Shown here in pieces: positions 1 through 9,266 of a stretch of DNA of 64,000 nt. A program made the position numbers and the translations under genes. The notes below the pieces were generated by a model. It was given only the letters and a program-made list of their open reading frames with translations. It was not told where the DNA came from and made no database searches. Source of the DNA: JBCCEJ01 sp039030335 (GTDB lineage Bacteria > Pseudomonadota > Gammaproteobacteria > HK1). Position 1 is the first letter of the stretch. Each line of letters begins with the position of its first letter. Where the stretch lies: the NCBI GenBank assembly GCA_039030335.1, contig JBCCEJ010000025.1, forward strand, positions 1 through 64,000, given 5' to 3'.

Positions 1-843
1 CATCTGCGTGTACGCGGTGTCTTCGAGCGCCGCCAGCGCGGCCGCTTCGGCAACGCCGGCCAGATTGAACGTACTCGTCGTCAGGCGAATAGCGTTGGCG
101 ATCTCTTCAGAACTGCAGATCGCGTAGCCAAGCCGCAAGCCCGCGAGCGCGTAGGCTTTTGAGAAGGTCCGCGTCACTACCCACGGTCCACGCCGGTCAC
201 GCAGCACTTCCAGCGCGTCGGCACCGCCGGCGTATTGGGCGAATTCGAAATAGGCTTCGTCGACGAACATCAGCACATTGTCCGGCATGCCCGACGCGAG
301 GCGCTCCAGTTCATCTTGGGTCAGCATCATGCCGGTCGGGTTATTCGGCGTCAGCACGACCAACAGCCGTGTGTTATTGCCGACCGCGCCGAGCAGTCCA
401 TCGACATCAATGGCGCCATCGGGCTTGTTCGGCACGCTGATGTGATCGGCGGCAACGATGTCGAATACACCGGCAAAGCGCCGCCAGATGAGTTCTGGTG
501 ACAACAGTTGTTGGCCCGGCGCGACGCTTATTTCAGCGATCGCCGTCAACAGCTGAGTGCTACCAGCGCCGTAACACAGGTGCGCGGCCGGAATGTCGAG
601 CCGCTCGCACAACACCTCGGTCAGGCGTGGACACGTGCCATCCGGATACCGGTTCAGGTTGGAGGCGGCTTCCGCGATCGCGTCTACGACCGCTGGCGAC
701 GGCGGATACGGGCATTCGTTCAGGTCCATCCGGTGGATGACCGCGCCAACCTCGTGCACCGGGATGTGCGTGGGATTCCAAAATGGCTGGGCCTGAAAAT
801 TGGGGCGCAGCGGGTTGTCTCCGCCAGAAGCATCTTGCGACAT
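1..843 (-). CDS. HisC-like aminotransferase, C-terminus cut by window edge
   Basis: This is a PLP-dependent class I/II aminotransferase of the histidinol-phosphate aminotransferase (HisC) type. 281 codons are open from an ATG at 843 to the left edge, and about 70-80 residues are missing compared with a usual HisC of roughly 350. Visible motifs are DLNECPYPPSP near residue 47, NNPTGMM, and VDEAYFEF for the PLP ring-binding Asp and Tyr. The Schiff-base lysine lies in TRTFSKAYALAGLRLGY. HisC homologues also act on aromatic amino acids or in cofactor pathways. No other histidine-biosynthesis gene is adjacent, so the substrate is uncertain. It is divergent from the gene at 930, with about 86 bases between the two starts. 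Confidence 0.85.
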   Translation of the reverse strand, partial: MSQDASGGDNPLRPNFQAQPFWNPTHIPVHEVGAVIHRMDLNECPYPPSPAVVDAIAEAASNLNRYPDGTCPRLTEVLCERLDIPAAHLCYGAGSTQLLTAIAEISVAPGQQLLSPELIWRRFAGVFDIVAADHISVPNKPDGAIDVDGLLGAVGNNTRLLVVLTPNNPTGMMLTQDELERLASGMPDNVLMFVDEAYFEFAQYAGGADALEVLRDRRGPWVVTRTFSKAYALAGLRLGYAICSSEEIANAIRLTTSTFNLAGVAEAAALAALEDTAYTQM

Positions 844-929
844 CAGGGCAGGTTTTCCGATCGCCAAAAGCGGCGGCTGACAAAGCCGTATAGTAGCTTA
901 CGTAACCTGCCATCCCCGGAGTTCCTGAC

Positions 930-3308
930 ATGCCGGTTGAACGCCTGCAGATTCTGCATTCAGTGCCCTATGCCAGCGGACGCGAGTTTGGCGAAGCGGG
1001 TGCCTATCAGCGCGTCGATGCCATCGCGTGGTATGCCGTTGATCCCGATCACGAAGCGAATGCGGGCATCGTCGACCTGAAGCTTGCAGACCGCGACCCG
1101 GATGGGCTGGTCAGATTCAGCGGCGATGTCACGCTGCTATATCCAGTCAGACCGGCGGCCGCCAATGGCGCGCTGCTGGTCGAAGTACCCAATCGCGGCC
1201 GGCGCACCTCGTTCCGGTCGTTTAACCACGCGCCGATCGTCGAAGCCCCCACATACGATATTCAGGCCGGCGACGGCTACCTGTTGCAGCATGGCTGGTG
1301 CGTCGCGTGGGTTGGGTGGCAGTGGGACATGCCCCTGTGCGTGGAGCGCCTCGGCCTTCGCGCACCGTTGGTTCCGAATGAGCGGCTATGGTCGAACTCG
1401 GTAATGCAGCTGCGCTTGCAGCCGGATCGGCAAACGGCGCAGTTTGCGCTGACCGACCATCACGTGGGTGCGATCGGCCATCACGCGCCGATCCCGCCGC
1501 GCGACGCCGAAGACCCGGACGCCAGATTGCTGGTACGTCCGTCGCAAACCGCTGAGCCGGAGACCGTCGACCCCGCACGCTGGCGCTTCGTACCAGATGT
1601 CTACGGCGAATTCACCCAGGTCACGCTGGACGGCGGCTTCGAACCTGGCCGCATCTACGATTTGCTCTACACGCCGCGCGACTGCCCCGTCGTCGGCAGT
1701 GGACTGCTCGCGGTTCGCGACTTCGCGGCATTCGCGCGGGATGACGATGCGTCACCCGTTTCCAACCGGGTCACGCACACGATCGGACACGGCATTTCCC
1801 AGTGCGGCCGGTTCCTGCGCACGCTGATGCACCTTGGACTGAACGTGGACGAACGCGGCAGGCAGGTTTATGACGGCCTGCAGGTGCACGTCGCCGGCGC
1901 CCGGCGCGGCGAATTCAACGCCCGCTACGGACAACCGTCCGTGCAGCCCACACCAAACTTCGGCCACCTGTTTCCATTCGCGGACGAGCCGCAGACCAAC
2001 CCGCAAACGGGCGAGACGGCTGGACTGCTCGATCGTCTGCGCGCGCGCGGTGTGATGCCGAAGGTCGTCTACACCGACACATCGGCAGAGTACTGGCGCG
2101 GTGACGCCGGGCTCGCGCATCTGAACCTTGCCGATGGCACCGACGCGGAGCCCCCGGAAGACGTACGCCGGTATCTGTTCGCGAGCACGCAGCACGGGCC
2201 GGGCGTGCTGCCCTACAAAGACACGGGCGTGTTCGGTTCACGCGGTGCGAACCTGTTCAACACGGTCGACTACAGGCCGCTGCTCCGCGCGACGCTCGAG
2301 AATCTTCGTGAGTGGGTACAAAACGGTGCCGCACCGCCGGACAGCTGTTTTCCGCGCGTAGCCGACGGCACCGCGACGACCCGCGCAGAGGCGATCGGGA
2401 AACTGGCCGGGTCGGGGCTTTGCCTTCCTGACCCCGACGAACTGCTGTGGGTACGTCCACTCGACCTCGGCCCGGAGCACGGGTTCGGCGTCGGACAATA
2501 CCCGGCGCAGTTTGCCGGCAACCCCTATGGCACGGTCGTATCCGAGGTCGATGCCAACGGCAATGAAACCGGCGGCTTGCGGATGCCCGATGTCACGTTA
2601 CCGGTTGGCACGCACACGGGGTTCGATCCGCGCCACGCCGAAACCGGAGGCGCCGGGCAAATCCTGGAATACGTGGGGAGCAGCCTCCCGCGTGCCGACC
2701 TGCTGGGCGCGGCCGGAGCGCGCGCCGACTACCTGGCGAACATCCGCGAGCTGACGACGCAGCTGATCACACAGCGTCACGTGTTGCCAGGCGACCTGGA
2801 GCTCTGCGTGCAACTAGCCGCCGCACGCTACGACGCCGCCGCGCGCTGGGTCGATAAGCGCACCGATTCTTTCAAACCCACAGCCGTCGGCATCAATCAC
2901 GTCGCGCTGGAAGTGGGCGACATCGATGCAGCGCTCGACTTCTACGGCGCTTTCATCGATTTTAGAATCTCGCACCGCTCGGAGCGCGCCGCCTTCATCT
3001 ACTTCGGCGATCAGTTCATCAACTTCTCGCTCGGGCGCAACCAGAGCCCGGACGAGAACCGGCACTTCGGCATTGCGGTCGACGACAAGCCCGCGACCCA
3101 GGCGCGGCTGGAAGCGATGGGCATCACGTTTCTGGACTCGCGCTTCCTCGACTTCCTGGACCCGTGGGGTAACCGCGTCGAGATAACCACCTACACGAAC
3201 ATTCAGTTCAGCAAGGCAGATGGCGTGCTCCGGGGCATGGGGCTCGAACACCTCGAAAAGAGCGATGCCGCCAAGTTGGAACTCGGCAAATACGGTTTCC
3301 TGCCATGA
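930..3308 (+). CDS. Alpha/beta-hydrolase (Abhydrolase_10-like) fused to a C-terminal VOC domain
   Basis: This 792-aa protein has two parts in one frame. Residues 1 to about 620 resemble the 'alpha/beta hydrolase domain-containing' family (PF20091 type). Family-like segments are LLVEVPNRGRR, the nucleophile-elbow-like GHGISQCGRFLRTLMHLG, and HVAGARRGEFNARYGQPS. From about residue 653 a vicinal-oxygen-chelate (glyoxalase/dioxygenase) module follows, beginning GINHVALEVGDIDAALDFY and including DENRHFGIAVDD and DPWGNRVEITTY, where His and Glu could bind metal. The VOC part is usually a separate protein. The ATG at 930 is the first in frame. The substrate is unknown. A PfkB kinase follows after 45 bases, suggesting one transcript. 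Confidence 0.8.
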   Translation: MPVERLQILHSVPYASGREFGEAGAYQRVDAIAWYAVDPDHEANAGIVDLKLADRDPDGLVRFSGDVTLLYPVRPAAANGALLVEVPNRGRRTSFRSFNHAPIVEAPTYDIQAGDGYLLQHGWCVAWVGWQWDMPLCVERLGLRAPLVPNERLWSNSVMQLRLQPDRQTAQFALTDHHVGAIGHHAPIPPRDAEDPDARLLVRPSQTAEPETVDPARWRFVPDVYGEFTQVTLDGGFEPGRIYDLLYTPRDCPVVGSGLLAVRDFAAFARDDDASPVSNRVTHTIGHGISQCGRFLRTLMHLGLNVDERGRQVYDGLQVHVAGARRGEFNARYGQPSVQPTPNFGHLFPFADEPQTNPQTGETAGLLDRLRARGVMPKVVYTDTSAEYWRGDAGLAHLNLADGTDAEPPEDVRRYLFASTQHGPGVLPYKDTGVFGSRGANLFNTVDYRPLLRATLENLREWVQNGAAPPDSCFPRVADGTATTRAEAIGKLAGSGLCLPDPDELLWVRPLDLGPEHGFGVGQYPAQFAGNPYGTVVSEVDANGNETGGLRMPDVTLPVGTHTGFDPRHAETGGAGQILEYVGSSLPRADLLGAAGARADYLANIRELTTQLITQRHVLPGDLELCVQLAAARYDAAARWVDKRTDSFKPTAVGINHVALEVGDIDAALDFYGAFIDFRISHRSERAAFIYFGDQFINFSLGRNQSPDENRHFGIAVDDKPATQARLEAMGITFLDSRFLDFLDPWGNRVEITTYTNIQFSKADGVLRGMGLEHLEKSDAAKLELGKYGFLP

Positions 3309-3353
3309 ACCGGGCGGCGCAGCGCCGGCACGCCAGGAAAAGCTGACACATCC

Positions 3354-4247
3354 ATGTCGGTACGGATCATCTGCGCTGGCGTCGCGACGTTGGACATCGT
3401 GCTGGCCGTCGATACGTTCACCACATTCGGCGGCAAACAACGTGCGCGCGAGGCCAACGTCGTCGGCGGCGGTTGCGCCGCGACGGCGGCGGTCGCCATC
3501 GCCCGGCTTGGCGGCAGACCCAGTCTGGCCAGCCGGCTGGGAGATGACACCTTCGGGCGACTGATCATCGATGAGCTGACCGGCGAAGGTGTCGACTGTG
3601 ATCTGGTCCGGCGTTTTCCAAGTGTTCGATCGTCGTTCTCAGCGGTGCTCGTCGACGCGCACGGCGAGCGGCACATCGTGAACTACCGCGATGAGGAGCT
3701 GGAAGCCGACGCGGCCTGGATCGCAGCCGCGTTGCCGGAATTCGACGTCGCGCTCGGCGACACACGCTGGGTAGAAGCGACCACCGCGCTGTTCGAAGTC
3801 GCACGCGCGCGTGGCAAACCCTGTGTGCTCGACGCAGAAGGTCCGTTCCACCACAGCGCCAGGGCGCTGCAACTGGCCACCCACGCGGCCTTCTCGGCCG
3901 CCGGACTGTGCGAGTTGACCGGACTGAAAGTGCCCTCCGCGGCGTTGGCCGGGGTTGCTTCAGAATGTGGCGGTATCGTCTCGGTGACCGACGGCGCCGA
4001 CGGCGCCTACTGGTTGGAAGGCGAACAGGTGTTGCACGCACCAGGCTTTGCCGTCCAAGCGGTCGACACGCTGGGTGCGGGCGATGTGTGGCACGGTGCG
4101 TTTGCGCTCGCACTGGGCGAACAGCAGAAACTCGATGAAGCCCTGCGTTTTGCCAATGCGGCGGCCGCGCTGAAGTGCGAGACACCGGGCGGCCGCGCCG
4201 GCGCACCGCGGCGCGAAGCGGTAGAGCAGCTCCTCGCCGCCAACTGA
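3354..4247 (+). CDS. PfkB-family carbohydrate kinase
   Basis: This 297-aa ribokinase/PfkB-family kinase should phosphorylate a sugar or nucleoside-like alcohol with ATP. The N-terminus (MSVRIICAGVATLDIVLAV) carries the substrate-pocket aspartate. The family's glycine-rich signature appears as NVVGGGCAATAAVAIARLGG. The second signature, DTLGAGDVWHGAFALALG near residue 240, supplies the anion hole and the catalytic Asp. Length is normal for the family. The gene sits between the hydrolase-VOC fusion and a 2-oxoglutarate oxygenase on the same strand with short gaps, so a shared catabolic operon is plausible. Sequence alone does not identify the sugar. Confidence 0.88.
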   Translation: MSVRIICAGVATLDIVLAVDTFTTFGGKQRAREANVVGGGCAATAAVAIARLGGRPSLASRLGDDTFGRLIIDELTGEGVDCDLVRRFPSVRSSFSAVLVDAHGERHIVNYRDEELEADAAWIAAALPEFDVALGDTRWVEATTALFEVARARGKPCVLDAEGPFHHSARALQLATHAAFSAAGLCELTGLKVPSAALAGVASECGGIVSVTDGADGAYWLEGEQVLHAPGFAVQAVDTLGAGDVWHGAFALALGEQQKLDEALRFANAAAALKCETPGGRAGAPRREAVEQLLAAN

Positions 4248-4366
4248 TCCCCCGCGTTGACGCATGCGGCAGCGCTTCCGACAATGCGATGGAGCGGCCG
4301 GACGACGCCGGACGAGTGAGTCGCTCCGTGTTCCCGAACGTCCGCCCACGATCCGCAGGAGCACCG

Positions 4367-5344
4367 ATGCCGATACCCGCCGCCCGCGCAGTCAGGCCCG
4401 ACGAAGTACCCGTTATCGACATCAGCGCACTATTCGGTGACGGCGATGTGGGTGGCACGCCGGATCAGCTGGCGTGGGCCGCCACGGAGGTGGGTTTCAT
4501 TTACGTGCGCGGGCACGGCATCGGCGCCGAGATCATGGCGCGTGCGCGAGATGCCGGACTCGCTTTCTTCCGCTCGCCGGCCGAACAAAAGCTCGCGCTC
4601 AAGAGCAACATTCACCACCACGGCTACCTGGGGCCAGGCGCCACGCGGATGGACGACGACGCAAAACTGGACCTGAAAGAGAGCTACAACTTCGGCGTCG
4701 AGTTGGACGGTGCGGCACTGGCCGGTGCCGGGACCCGGCTACTCGGCCCCAATCAGTGGCCAGCCTTTCTGCCGGCATTCAAGCCCGCGCTATACGCCCA
4801 CTTCGAAGCCGCCACGCGCACCGCCGAAAGCCTGCTGAAGGGTTTTGCGCTGGCCGGTGGACACCCACCCGACACCTTCACACGCGCGAACGACAGGCCA
4901 GTCTCGCGCGGCTCGCTGCAGTACTATCCGCCACGTCCCGACGACGCCGAGCCGGATCACTTCAGCCTCGCGCCGCACACCGACTTCGGGGTGCTGACGG
5001 TGCTCGCACAAGACAGCGTCGGGGGTCTGCAGATCCAGGCCATGGACGGCGAATGGCTGGCCGTGCCGCCGATCGATGACACCGTGGTCGTGAACGTCGG
5101 TGACCTGCTCGGACGGTGGTCGAACGACACCTATCGTTCGACTCCGCATCGGGTGTTGAACACCAGCGGCCGCGAACGCCTGTCACTCGTGCTGGCCTAC
5201 GATCCCAATGCCGAAACGCTGGTCGACCCGCGACTCTTCTGCGGTCCTGGCGAGCAACCCAACTACGAGCCGATCACGTGTGGCGATTATCTGGAGTGGC
5301 GCTTCGCCAAGGCGTTCGCGTATCGCACCGGAGCGAAAACCTGA
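4367..5344 (+). CDS. 2-oxoglutarate/Fe(II) oxygenase, isopenicillin N synthase family
   Basis: This predicted 325-aa non-haem iron oxygenase has the two usual parts: an N-terminal DIOX_N-like region (VPVIDISALFGDG, FIYVRGHGIG) and a C-terminal jelly-roll. The iron ligands are in HTDFGVLTVL (His-x-Asp) and in HRVLNTSGRERLSL, which also holds the R-x-S 2-oxoglutarate contact. The frame stays open upstream to 4175, overlapping the kinase. I chose the ATG at 4367 because GCAGGAG lies 5-6 bases before it and the conserved N-terminus starts just after it. Plant and bacterial relatives oxidise small metabolites; the substrate here cannot be named. Confidence 0.88.
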   Translation: MPIPAARAVRPDEVPVIDISALFGDGDVGGTPDQLAWAATEVGFIYVRGHGIGAEIMARARDAGLAFFRSPAEQKLALKSNIHHHGYLGPGATRMDDDAKLDLKESYNFGVELDGAALAGAGTRLLGPNQWPAFLPAFKPALYAHFEAATRTAESLLKGFALAGGHPPDTFTRANDRPVSRGSLQYYPPRPDDAEPDHFSLAPHTDFGVLTVLAQDSVGGLQIQAMDGEWLAVPPIDDTVVVNVGDLLGRWSNDTYRSTPHRVLNTSGRERLSLVLAYDPNAETLVDPRLFCGPGEQPNYEPITCGDYLEWRFAKAFAYRTGAKT

Positions 5345-5455
5345 GCGGCGCGGTGGCGTTCCCGCCCGGTCGTTCACCCAGGCGGGCGCGAGGGGTGAGC
5401 GGTTGATCCACGGCAACACTCAAACTGTCTTTACCCACCGTTGCGGATCTCGCGG

Positions 5456-6508
5456 ATGCATCCCTACAAAGCGCTGATCGCCGGCGTAACCGGCGCAGTC
5501 GGTGGCGCGGTCGGGCGGCATCTGGTCGACGCCGGATACGGCGAAGTCGTCGGACTTTCGCGTCGTCCAGCGGCGCATGCGATCGACGGTGTGCGTTACG
5601 TCCAGGCCGATCTCGATGACCTTGCAGCGACCAGACGCGCGCTCGAAGCGCACCTGGACATAACCCACGTGTTCTACTGCGCACGAGCGAGCCACGCAGA
5701 ACAAACGCTGGAGAACGCGCCTGGCAACCTGCGGTTGCTCGAGCATCTGGTGAGCGCGCTCGAACCGGGCGCACTCGAACATGTGCACGTGGTACAGGGC
5801 GGCAAGGTGTACGGCGTTCACATCGGCCCGTTTCCAACGCCGGCGCGCGAGGACGATGCGCGCGCACCGATCGAGAACTTCAACTACGCGCACGAGGATT
5901 TCCTGCGCGCCCGCGCGCCGCGAAGCGGCTGGCGCTGGAGCACATCGAGACCGAACACGCTGCTGCACTTCTCGCCGTCCATCGCGCGCAATTTGATCTC
6001 GTCACTGGGCGCCTATGCCGCCATCTGCCGCGAACTGGGCGCCGCGCTCGACTTTCCGGGCCCGGCGGCCGCGTACGACAGCATCACCCAGATCACGTCG
6101 CTCGAAATACTGACCGACGCCATCGACTGGATGTCGCGCGATCCCTGGTGCGCCAACGAGGCTTTCAACATCACGAACGGCGATGTATTCCGGTGGCATC
6201 AGGTATGGCCGCTGATCGCGGATTTCTTCGACATGCCATGCGGCACGGTGCGTCCGATGCGGCTTGCGACGACGATGCCGGTGCAAGCCCGGGTCTGGGA
6301 GACGGTCGCAGCACGCCACAATCTCGCCTCAGCGCGACTGGAAGACGTCGCCAACTGGGAATACCTGGACGCGACGCTGGAGCGCACGTGGGACGAGATC
6401 CTGTCGACCAACAAGGCCCGCGCGTTCGGGTTCCACGGCTGGGCCGATACGCTTGCGGAGTTCGCTACGCTGCTCGGCAGATACCGGAAAATGCGCATCC
6501 TGCCTTGA
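5456..6508 (+). CDS. PRISE-type NAD(P)-dependent reductase/epimerase (extended SDR)
   Basis: This 350-aa extended short-chain dehydrogenase begins MHPYKALIAGVTGAVGGAVG, a Rossmann glycine motif. It resembles the progesterone 5-beta-reductase/iridoid synthase-like (PRISE) group: VVQGGKVYGVHIGPF, then NFNYAHEDFLR where classical SDRs have YxxxK, then WSTSRPNTLLHFSPS. PRISE enzymes reduce enones, and bacterial members are largely uncharacterised. A TTG at 5441 is also in frame, but I prefer the ATG at 5456 because the conserved N-terminus starts there. The gene is the last of the plus-strand group at 0-6.5 kb and converges on the nucleoside operon. Confidence 0.82.
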   Translation: MHPYKALIAGVTGAVGGAVGRHLVDAGYGEVVGLSRRPAAHAIDGVRYVQADLDDLAATRRALEAHLDITHVFYCARASHAEQTLENAPGNLRLLEHLVSALEPGALEHVHVVQGGKVYGVHIGPFPTPAREDDARAPIENFNYAHEDFLRARAPRSGWRWSTSRPNTLLHFSPSIARNLISSLGAYAAICRELGAALDFPGPAAAYDSITQITSLEILTDAIDWMSRDPWCANEAFNITNGDVFRWHQVWPLIADFFDMPCGTVRPMRLATTMPVQARVWETVAARHNLASARLEDVANWEYLDATLERTWDEILSTNKARAFGFHGWADTLAEFATLLGRYRKMRILP

Positions 6509-6649
6509 TCACAAAACGCGCGGCACGACGACAGGCGGAAGTGCTGCAACGCTGACGAACGCATCTGGCAGGCCTGGCACCGATGAGGTCTGATGGCCCG
6601 AAGCGGTCTTTGGCAGCCTCGTCGGGCGACGTCTGACGGAGCGGCGCAT

Positions 6650-8014
6650 TCAGTCCCCGACGGTCTCGCGCACCACCTCCGCAGTCGTGACCCGGTCCGC
6701 AGCCAGTCGGATCGACGCCAGAACGCGCGACGCCGCGCGGCGAGCCGCATCGCGGTCAGTCGCGTGCACGCGTGCGAGCCGATCGCCTGGCGTTACTGCC
6801 ACACCGGACCCAACGACTTCGTCGAGGCCCACACTGGCGTCGATGCGCGCGCCAGGCACCTCTCTGCCGCCGCCCAGTTCGACGACGATTCGCCCGAGCG
6901 CCCGCGTATCGATCTGATGTACGTAACCAGATGTATCCGCCAGTACGTCAACGATGACCGGGGCCGTGGGCAAACAACGATCCGGCTGCGTCAACAACCC
7001 GGCCACCCCGCCCTGACCGTCGACCATGCGGGCAAAACGATCGGCCGCCCGCCCTTCATCCAACGAAGCCTGCAATCGCCCGCGGGCCTCGCCGGGGGTT
7101 TGTGCGAGACCGCCCAACACCAGCAGTTCCGAGCCTAGTGCCAGGGTCACTTCGGCGAGACGCGGGTCGCGGCGCGCACCCGTCAGAAACGCGATCGCCT
7201 CGCGGATCTCAACAGCATTGCCGGCGCTGTGGCCGAGTACCTGATTCATATCAGACAACAATGCCCGGCACGGCAGACCGGCATCGTTCGCGACACTGAC
7301 GATGCTGGCCGCGAGTGTGCGCCCCGCGTCGAGACCCGGCATGAATGCGCCGTTGCCAACCTTGACGTCCATGACCAGCGCGCCGACCCCGGCTGCCAGC
7401 TTCTTCGACAGGATCGATGCGGTGATCAATGCGACCGACTCAACCGTGGCCGTCACGTCACGAATGCCGTACAGCCGCGCATCGGCCGGTGCGATGTCGG
7501 GTGTGGCACCGACGATCGCTAAACCGCAGGTCCGGGTGACACGGCGAATGTCCTCCGCCTCAAGCTCAGTCTTCAAGCCTTCGATCGCTTCGAGCTTGTC
7601 CAACGTACCGCCGGTGTGTCCGAGCCCGCGACCGGAGATCATCGGCACAAAAGCACCACAGGCCGCCAGCATGGGCGCCAGCAACAGACTGACTTTGTCG
7701 CCGACACCACCGGTGGAGTGTTTGTCTAGGCACGGCCCGGGCAGGTCCGACCAGTCGAGCATGACACCGGATCGCGTCATGGCCCGCGTCAGCACTGTGC
7801 ATTCATGAGTCGTCATGCCTTTCAGCACAACCGCCATGGCGAACGCGCCGAGCTGCGCGTCGGCGGCGCTGCCGTCGGCGATGGCGCCTACGATCTGCTC
7901 GATCTCGGCATCGCCCAGGACCTCGCCCTCGCGCTTCGCGCGAATGAATTCCTGGAAAGAACCAGGCGTCGATGCTTCGGCCGAAGGTGGGTCACCCGCA
8001 CCCGTGGTGGTCAC
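6650..8014 (-). CDS. deoA: Thymidine phosphorylase
   Basis: This 454-aa pyrimidine-nucleoside phosphorylase converts thymidine (or uridine) and phosphate to the base and (deoxy)ribose-1-phosphate. The phosphate and substrate motifs KHSTGGVGDKVSLLLAP and SGRGLGHTGGTLDKLEAI are intact, and a C-terminal PYNP domain is present. It is the last gene of the minus-strand nucleoside operon, and its ATG overlaps the stop of the purine nucleoside phosphorylase gene by four bases. The first ~18 residues look like a non-conserved extension; the family domain begins near SFQEFIRAKREGEVLGD. DeoA and the closely related Pdp differ mainly in uridine tolerance, which I cannot judge. Confidence 0.95.
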   Translation of the reverse strand: MTTTGAGDPPSAEASTPGSFQEFIRAKREGEVLGDAEIEQIVGAIADGSAADAQLGAFAMAVVLKGMTTHECTVLTRAMTRSGVMLDWSDLPGPCLDKHSTGGVGDKVSLLLAPMLAACGAFVPMISGRGLGHTGGTLDKLEAIEGLKTELEAEDIRRVTRTCGLAIVGATPDIAPADARLYGIRDVTATVESVALITASILSKKLAAGVGALVMDVKVGNGAFMPGLDAGRTLAASIVSVANDAGLPCRALLSDMNQVLGHSAGNAVEIREAIAFLTGARRDPRLAEVTLALGSELLVLGGLAQTPGEARGRLQASLDEGRAADRFARMVDGQGGVAGLLTQPDRCLPTAPVIVDVLADTSGYVHQIDTRALGRIVVELGGGREVPGARIDASVGLDEVVGSGVAVTPGDRLARVHATDRDAARRAASRVLASIRLAADRVTTAEVVRETVGD

Positions 8015-8868
8015 CAGGCTTCACCCGCAGCGACGCCCGCGAGGTGAGTACGCAGCAAACTGGCACAGCGCGGCGCCGCGGCGGCCGCCGCGCGCATGGT
8101 CTGCTCATGACCGAGCGGCTCGACCGCCACGCCGGCCGCGAAATTCGTCACCACCGAGATGGCGGCCACTTTCAAACCGCACTGACGAGCGAGGATCGTT
8201 TCGGGCGCTACCGACATGCCCACCGTGTCGGCACCGAGGATGCGCGCCGCCCGGATCTCCGCAGGCGTTTCAAAACTCGGGCCCGAAAAGCAGGCGTAAA
8301 CCCGCTCCGCAAGCGGCACGCCCGCCGCGACGGCTGCAGCTTGCAGCGCGGCGCGCCAGTCGCGGTCGTAGGCATTGGTCATATCGACGAACCGGCTCGA
8401 TCCCCCGGTGTCACCGATCAGGGGGTTGGCCCCAGTCAGATTGATGTGGTCTTCGATCAGCACCAGTTCGCCCGGACCGATCGCAGGGTCGGCACTGCCG
8501 ACAGCGTTCGTCATCAGTAGCCGCTCGGCTCCGAGCTGGCGCAACGCGCGAAGCGGTACGGCCATGGCGCCAGCATTGCCGTGCTCGTAGTAATGCTCGC
8601 GCCCTTGCAAGACCACCACGTCGCAACCGTGGAGCATGCCGACGCTGAGCCTTCCAGCATGCCCGGCAACCTGCGGAACCGGAAAACCCGGCACTTCCCG
8701 GTACGGCACACTGATACGTACTTCCAACGTATCGACGACCGACTGTAGACCCGAACCAAGCGTCAGGATGAGCCCTGGCACGGGGTCGCCCAAAGTCTCA
8801 CGAAGGTACGCAGCCGCTGCGGTCGTCTGTTCGCACGGCATGACCGGAACCTCGGACTCCGCGTTCAT
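8011..8868 (-). CDS. punA: Purine nucleoside phosphorylase (trimeric, 6-oxopurine type)
   Basis: This 285-aa phosphorylase of the low-molecular-mass trimeric PNP family cleaves inosine and guanosine. Recognisable sites are LTLGSGLQ (phosphate), QGREHYYEHG, TNAVGS, HINLTGANPLIG and SGPSFETPAEIRAARILG. The Glu of SGPSFET and the Asn of VVTNFA are the pair that in the family selects 6-oxopurines. It overlaps both neighbours by four bases (cdd stop/punA start and punA stop/deoA start), so the three salvage enzymes should be made together. With GuaD and XdhABC elsewhere in the window it feeds purines to catabolism. Confidence 0.93.
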   Translation of the reverse strand: MNAESEVPVMPCEQTTAAAAYLRETLGDPVPGLILTLGSGLQSVVDTLEVRISVPYREVPGFPVPQVAGHAGRLSVGMLHGCDVVVLQGREHYYEHGNAGAMAVPLRALRQLGAERLLMTNAVGSADPAIGPGELVLIEDHINLTGANPLIGDTGGSSRFVDMTNAYDRDWRAALQAAAVAAGVPLAERVYACFSGPSFETPAEIRAARILGADTVGMSVAPETILARQCGLKVAAISVVTNFAAGVAVEPLGHEQTMRAAAAAAPRCASLLRTHLAGVAAGEAW

Positions 8869-9266
8869 GCGCCGAGGTTACCCGGCCCGAAGGCGTGCGG
8901 GAAAAGCTCACTCAGCGACGTCGTCAGCAGCAGCGAATCCGGATCGCAGACGTGGACGGGCGTCGTAGGCGGACAGAACTCCGTCAGTTTCTGGCGGCAT
9001 CCGCCACACGGCGTGCAAGGCGGGCCTGCCGGACCCATGACGAGCACTTCGATCGCAACCCGGTCGCCGCCGGCGACCATCGCGGCGATCGCACCGGCTT
9101 CCGCGCAGGTGCCTTCCGGGTAGGCTGCGTTCTCGACGTTGCAGCCGCCGTAGAGTTGCCCGCCTGGCGTTCTGACGACGGCCCCAACGGCGTGATTCGA
9201 ATACGGAGCGTATGCACGTTCGCGCATTTCGCGCGCGAGCGTCATCATGGCCTGCAAATGTCTCAT
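8865..9266 (-). CDS. cdd: Cytidine deaminase
   Basis: This 133-aa homotetrameric-type cytidine deaminase converts cytidine to uridine. The catalytic motif is CAEAGAI (zinc Cys and proton-shuttle Glu), with PCTPCGGCRQ supplying the other two zinc cysteines. NVENAAYPEG contacts the ribose. An upstream in-frame extension is open to 9590, but it lies inside the permease gene. The ATG at 9266 overlaps the permease stop in the TCAT/ATGA arrangement and begins the conserved protein (MRHLQAMMTLAREMRERAYAPYS). The length matches the family. Confidence 0.95.
   Translation of the reverse strand: MRHLQAMMTLAREMRERAYAPYSNHAVGAVVRTPGGQLYGGCNVENAAYPEGTCAEAGAIAAMVAGGDRVAIEVLVMGPAGPPCTPCGGCRQKLTEFCPPTTPVHVCDPDSLLLTTSLSELFPHAFGPGNLGA

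Noticed and set aside
2814..3440. 208-aa open frame on the minus strand
   Set aside because: It lies opposite the VOC part of the gene at 930 and shows no family features; it is an antisense shadow of high-GC coding DNA.
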